Of a stretch of 64,000 nucleotides of DNA, positions 60,468 to 64,000 are shown piece after piece (position 1 is the stretch's first letter; each line of letters begins with the position of its first letter). The stretch is from NCBI GenBank assembly GCA_048498035.1, contig JBEHYT010000007.1, positions 62,001-126,000 of the forward strand. The letters are read 5' to 3'. This DNA is from CADEDV01 sp048498035 (lineage in GTDB: Bacteria > Bacteroidota > Bacteroidia > Chitinophagales > Chitinophagaceae). Under the pieces are notes generated by a model that did not search any database, had not been told where the DNA came from, and saw nothing but the letters and a program-made list of their open reading frames with translations. The translations under genes were made by a program, and so were the position numbers.

Positions 60468-61514
60468 ATGAAAAAAAGAAAGATCATTTTTGGCACACTT
60501 GCCGTCATCGCCTTTGTCGCAATTTTTATTGCGTATAAATTTTTCGGCCCCGCCGTACAAACGCCGTCAGGCGAGTTTTTTTACATCCCAACCGGCTCCA
60601 GTTATAATGAGGTGCGCGAGGAATTGCTCAACAAGAAATTTATCAGTTCGCCTACCTGGTTCAATTTTACCTCGCGGGTATTAAGTTATAGTACCGTAAA
60701 ACCCGGCCGGTATAAACTTAGCAAAGGAATGAGCATGGTGTCGCTGGTCCGTATGCTCCGTGCCGGGCGACAAAAGCCGGTTGATCTCGTGATTACCAAA
60801 GTGCGCACACGGGAAGCATTGGCTGCGCGCACCGGTAAACTGTTTGAATGTGATTCTACACAAATGATCCATTTTTTAAACAACCCTGATTCGCTGCGGC
60901 AGTTTGGTGTGGATACCAACAACGTTATTGCACTCGCCATGCCGCTCACGTATAAAATCAACTGGAATGCCACACCCGGCAAAATTGTACAACAATGGGC
61001 TACCGCGTATAAAGTATTCTGGAACGATAAAAGGAAGCAACAGGCAGACAGCCTGCATCTTACACCGCTGGAAGTAATGACCCTGGCCTCGATCGTAGAT
61101 GAAGAATCGAACAAAAAAGACGACAAGCTGAATATCGCCAGCGTTTACCTCAACCGCCTGCAAAAAGGCATGAATCTCCAATCCTGCCCTACTATCAAAT
61201 ATGCGCTGCACGACTTCACCCTGCGCCGCATCCTGAATGTGCACCTGCAAACGAAATCGCCTTATAATACTTATATCAATAAAGGACTGCCGCCGGGGCC
61301 CATCTGCACACCCATGCAGGCTACGATTGACGAAGTGTTGAATGCTCCGCAAACCGATTATCTCTATTTTGTGGCCAGCAGCAACTTCGACGGGTCATCT
61401 ATCTTTACCACCAATTATAGCGACCATATGAAATATGCTAAATTGTACCAGGACAAATTGCCTGGCTACCTCAAATCGAGAGATTCCCTGGCACGCGCCA
61501 AAAGCAACCAATAA
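60468..61514 (+). CDS. mltG: Endolytic transglycosylase MltG
   Basis: This 348-residue protein has an N-terminal transmembrane helix (about 5-25), a LysM-like region and a YceG/MltG catalytic domain with ASIVDEESNKKDDKLNIASVYLNRL (catalytic Glu in DEES) and the later SPYNTYINKGLPPGPI. MltG cuts nascent peptidoglycan glycan strands and sets their length. The ATG at 60468 is used; the longer frame is shadow sequence upstream. Confidence 0.9.
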   Translation: MKKRKIIFGTLAVIAFVAIFIAYKFFGPAVQTPSGEFFYIPTGSSYNEVREELLNKKFISSPTWFNFTSRVLSYSTVKPGRYKLSKGMSMVSLVRMLRAGRQKPVDLVITKVRTREALAARTGKLFECDSTQMIHFLNNPDSLRQFGVDTNNVIALAMPLTYKINWNATPGKIVQQWATAYKVFWNDKRKQQADSLHLTPLEVMTLASIVDEESNKKDDKLNIASVYLNRLQKGMNLQSCPTIKYALHDFTLRRILNVHLQTKSPYNTYINKGLPPGPICTPMQATIDEVLNAPQTDYLYFVASSNFDGSSIFTTNYSDHMKYAKLYQDKLPGYLKSRDSLARAKSNQ

Positions 61515-61517
61515 CGC

Positions 61518-62483
61518 ATGCATTTCTTCTCGCGATTAAAAAATACGGTGGCCGGTTCATCACCGGTTTCATTTCTCGTAAACAAGAGTAAACAGCTCTC
61601 GTTTCCGGGCTTTCGCGGTATCCCCCTATACGATGTTATCCAGTTCTTTTACGGCCAGGTACGAACCATTGGGATGACAGAGCGCGCATCGGCTATTGCC
61701 TTCAACTTTTTTATGGCAATACCGCCCGCTGTGATCTTCCTGTTCACGATGGTGCCGCTGCTACCTATTTCCAAACAATTTGAACATGAACTCTACGGTT
61801 TGATAAGGGACGTGATTCCAGGTGAAAAGAACAATGCTCCCATCATCCACTTTCTAAGGGATTTTATCAATCATCCCAGGAACGGACTGCTTTCCCTCGG
61901 TTTCCTGCTGTCGCTCTTCTTTTCTTCCAATGCAATGATGGGGATCATGCGATCCTTCGACAAAAACTACATCGGCTTTCGCAAACGACGTGGATTGGAA
62001 AAACGCGGAGTGGCCCTCAAGCTGACGCTGATCATCTTTGTACTGGTATTTGTTTCGATACTACTTATCATAGCGAGAGACACCGTATTAAAACCCATCG
62101 GTATCCGCAACGCTGCAGTGCTGTGGGTAATCAACACCTTTCGCTGGGTGATCGTTGTATTGCTCTTCCTGGGCACTATTTCAACCATTTACCGGTACGC
62201 CCCGGCCGTACAAAAAAAATGGCGATTGATCAACCCCGGCTCCATCCTCGCCACCTTCCTGATGTTGCTGTGTACACTGGGGTTTTCCTGGTATGTAAGC
62301 CATTTCGGCCGCTACAATGAGCTGTACGGCTCCATCGGAACGGTGCTGATCCTGATGCTCCTGATCTATTTTAATTCGCTGGTGCTTTTAATTGGTTTTG
62401 AATTAAATGTGAGCATTGCTTCGCTGCGCAAAATTGCCGAAGAACGGAACAATATGATCAGCCGTGAGGCAAATACGCCCTGA
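61518..62483 (+). CDS. YihY/BrkB family membrane protein
   Basis: This 321-residue protein has six helices and the family layout: TERASAIAFNFFMAIPPAVIFLFTMVPLL near residues 55-83, LGFLLSLFFSSNAMMGIMRSFDKNYIG near 130-156 and WYVSHFGRYNELYGSIGTVLILMLLIYFNSLVLLIGFELN near the end. The family includes ribonuclease BN-annotated proteins without nuclease activity; function uncertain. It begins 3 nt after mltG. Confidence 0.88.
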   Translation: MHFFSRLKNTVAGSSPVSFLVNKSKQLSFPGFRGIPLYDVIQFFYGQVRTIGMTERASAIAFNFFMAIPPAVIFLFTMVPLLPISKQFEHELYGLIRDVIPGEKNNAPIIHFLRDFINHPRNGLLSLGFLLSLFFSSNAMMGIMRSFDKNYIGFRKRRGLEKRGVALKLTLIIFVLVFVSILLIIARDTVLKPIGIRNAAVLWVINTFRWVIVVLLFLGTISTIYRYAPAVQKKWRLINPGSILATFLMLLCTLGFSWYVSHFGRYNELYGSIGTVLILMLLIYFNSLVLLIGFELNVSIASLRKIAEERNNMISREANTP

Positions 62484-62514
62484 TTCCCGAAATTTGAATT
62501 CTAAATACCTGGCT

Positions 62515-63123
62515 ATGAAAAAAATTCTCCTGGCATCCATGCCGCTTGTACTGGCTGCGTCCCTGATCTTTCATCCGGCAATTGAACCACTTCCGCTAGG
62601 CTCGCCGGTGCCACAGCTGGACCGGAAGATGATGGATATTTCCGGGGCGGAATCATCACTTAAAGATGCATGGAAGAAAAATGGGCTGCTGGTAATGTTT
62701 AGCTGTAACACCTGCCCATACGTTATCAAAAATCAGGACCGCACCATTGCGCTGGCAAAATACGCGTTGTCAAAAGACGTAGGCTTTGTAGTACTCAACG
62801 CCAATGAAGGTAACCGCTCGGGCTCAGAATCCCTGCAGGCCATGAAGGCCTACGCCGACGCCCAAAAATATGACTGGCCCTACCTGGTAGATACCCATTC
62901 CGTAATGGCAGACGCATTTGGCGCTACGCGAACTCCTGAATGCTTCCTGTTTGACAAAAACAATAAACTGGTGTACCATGGCGCTATCGACGATAGCCCG
63001 GCAAACGCTTCTGCTGTAACCCGGAAACATGCAGAAATCGCAATCCGCGAGATGATTGCAGGCCATGAAATAGCAATGAAAGAATCCAGATCGGTCGGCT
63101 GCGGCATCAAACGCCTCGACTAG
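62515..63123 (+). CDS. Secreted thioredoxin-fold (redoxin) protein
   Basis: This 202-residue protein has a signal peptide (about 1-20) and a thioredoxin-like domain with the CxxC motif in FSCNTCPYVIKNQDR near residues 62-76 and the FGATRTPECFLFDKNNKLVYHGAIDD segment with the cis-proline. It fits redoxin/AhpC-TSA-like proteins acting in the periplasm. The ATG at 62515 is chosen over the start at 62464 because the latter overlaps the YihY gene tail without a signal. Confidence 0.85.
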   Translation: MKKILLASMPLVLAASLIFHPAIEPLPLGSPVPQLDRKMMDISGAESSLKDAWKKNGLLVMFSCNTCPYVIKNQDRTIALAKYALSKDVGFVVLNANEGNRSGSESLQAMKAYADAQKYDWPYLVDTHSVMADAFGATRTPECFLFDKNNKLVYHGAIDDSPANASAVTRKHAEIAIREMIAGHEIAMKESRSVGCGIKRLD

Positions 63124-63222
63124 CTTTTTCCCAGGCGAAATGGATTTTGGGAATATTTTATGGAATTTGTAACAGCCGGCGTCCTATATTAATATTAGCC
63201 ATTTTACACCAAAATCTTCATT

Positions 63223-63408
63223 ATGAACCGGTATTTCCGCTTTATCCGGCTGGCTGTATTGCTTTTTCTCGGCCTCGCCGGCTACCTCCTGGCCCGAAAT
63301 CTTGCGCATGAGAATATTATTGGCGCTACATTGGCCATCATCAGTATGCTTTCTGCTATTGTTTTCTTTTTTCTCCTGCACCGGACAAAGGATCAGCAGA
63401 CGGGCTGA
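63223..63408 (+). CDS. Small hypothetical membrane protein
   Basis: This 61-residue protein has two hydrophobic segments (about 6-22 and 30-50) and a basic tail (HRTKDQQTG). No family recognised. Its 3' part overlaps the convergent thioredoxin gene by 53 nt, so its translation needs support. A TTTG at 63166 with a TAATATTA about 20 nt later may be its promoter. Confidence 0.45.
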   Translation: MNRYFRFIRLAVLLFLGLAGYLLARNLAHENIIGATLAIISMLSAIVFFFLLHRTKDQQTG

Positions 63409-63898
63409 TTTCCGGGTGTAGCATTCGCTCCAGCGCCGCTTTAAATAAGTCCTCAGGCAATTGCTGTTCGTAAAAACGGCGGTAACCCGTTTTGTTATCA
63501 ATAAACAGCGAAGCAGGAATAGAACCCGTCCAGGAACTGTCTATACGCGGACAAAAATAATCGGCATTGGTCTCATCCAGCCAAACAAGCGGTACATCCC
63601 ATTGCCGCTTTGCGGCAAAATTCCGGATGTGATCAGGATATGCATCTTCCAGGTCCAGGCTCACTAGTAAAAGTTGTACACTATCAGCCCGATGATTTTT
63701 TACCTCGCGTACAAAATAAGGCAGCTCTTCAATACAAGGCTGGCAAAAGGTTGCCCAAAAATTAACGATCAAAGGCGTTTTACTTTCCCGGATGATTTGT
63801 TCAAGCGCTGTCAGCTTTACCCGTTGCACAGGTTGCCCGTTTACGACAGTTGTCGCCACAAAAAGTGACAGGATGATCATCGCCGTTTTCATATTCAT
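63356..63898 (-). CDS. TlpA-like thioredoxin family protein
   Basis: This 180-residue protein has a signal peptide (about 1-22) and a TlpA/ResA-type thioredoxin domain with the active site FWATFCQPCIEELPYF near residues 47-62, a LLLVSLDLEDAYPD segment and SWTGSIPASLFID with the cis-proline. It is likely a periplasmic disulfide reductase. The start overlaps the upstream gene stop (ATGA), so the two form an operon. Confidence 0.88.
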   Translation of the reverse strand: MNMKTAMIILSLFVATTVVNGQPVQRVKLTALEQIIRESKTPLIVNFWATFCQPCIEELPYFVREVKNHRADSVQLLLVSLDLEDAYPDHIRNFAAKRQWDVPLVWLDETNADYFCPRIDSSWTGSIPASLFIDNKTGYRRFYEQQLPEDLFKAALERMLHPEISPSADPLSGAGEKRKQ

Positions 63899-64000
63899 TC
63901 ATTTGACTCGTTGTCCTGCATAAGGCTCCAGGCGGCCAGCAATTCTTTTTTCATGACGTGGTCCATGTCGTTACGGTTGTAATGCCCTGCCCTTTCTTTT
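63895..64000 (-). CDS. C-terminal end of an unidentified gene
   Basis: Only the last 34 residues are in the window; the coding frame continues past 64000. The visible part is helical and charged (MDHVMKKELLAAWSLMQDNE). Its stop overlaps the TlpA-like start in an ATGA, so they are cotranscribed. No family can be named. Confidence 0.6.
   Translation of the reverse strand, partial: KERAGHYNRNDMDHVMKKELLAAWSLMQDNESNE

Overview
The window looks like a chromosomal segment from a Bacteroidota bacterium, most probably of the Chitinophagia/Chitinophagaceae type. The basis is inference from gene content and signals. Outer-membrane TonB-linked barrels start with a carboxypeptidase-regulatory-like domain. 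A DUF5686 barrel, a NagB/PIG-L fusion and the order miaB - sigma-54 activator - lptE - TPR-like gene - secG are present. Most genes lack a Shine-Dalgarno sequence, and TAnnTTTG promoter elements recur. No rRNA, CRISPR array, transposase, integrase or prophage module is visible; one tRNA-Arg(ACG) is present. Coding density is high.

Layout. 1-12.4 kb is rich in amino-sugar and glycan breakdown: the end of an MFS permease, a Tat-type TIM-barrel isomerase-like protein, CutC, a glycosylasparaginase, then (after an FMN reductase, two pirins, a SnoaL-like protein and a CocE-type hydrolase) a GH20 hexosaminidase and a NagB/PIG-L fusion enzyme. 12.4-15.4 kb has a BI-1 protein, DoxX, a GC-rich repeat island with a 52-bp perfect palindrome, an AI-2E transporter and tRNA-Arg. 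15.4-21 kb carries the most unusual set: a secreted caspase-like/TPR protein divergent from a CHASE2 membrane sensor and a FecR-like exported protein. 21-25 kb: RlmH, HolA and two tandem membrane-anchored coiled-coil paralogues. 25-38.6 kb: a TonB receptor, PurC, a lactonase-like propeller, a histidine kinase with LytTR-like direct repeats upstream, TrhO, DUF5686, a small membrane protein and a penicillin-acylase-family enzyme. 38.7-42.7 kb: envelope-stress-type small membrane proteins (YtxH, holin-like), a second AI-2E protein, LemA and an M48 protease.

42.7-55.5 kb: Pcm, phosphohexomutase, a DUF2279-like protein, a phosphoribosyltransferase, the two halves of an Hdr-like Fe-S oxidoreductase separated by four unrelated genes, an ATP-grasp-like protein, several hypotheticals and an OMP-barrel receptor. 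55.7-64 kb: the miaB-to-secG run, MltG, a BrkB/YihY membrane protein and two thioredoxin-fold proteins.

How they work together (inference): the first 12 kb could take GlcNAc-Asn or chitooligosaccharide material from the envelope or periplasm down to fructose-6-phosphate. The caspase/CHASE2/FecR triad looks like an envelope sensing or regulated-proteolysis unit with no obvious cytoplasmic output domain, and is the best candidate for an undescribed system. Promoter, terminator and repeat calls were made by eye; no alignments or searches were run.
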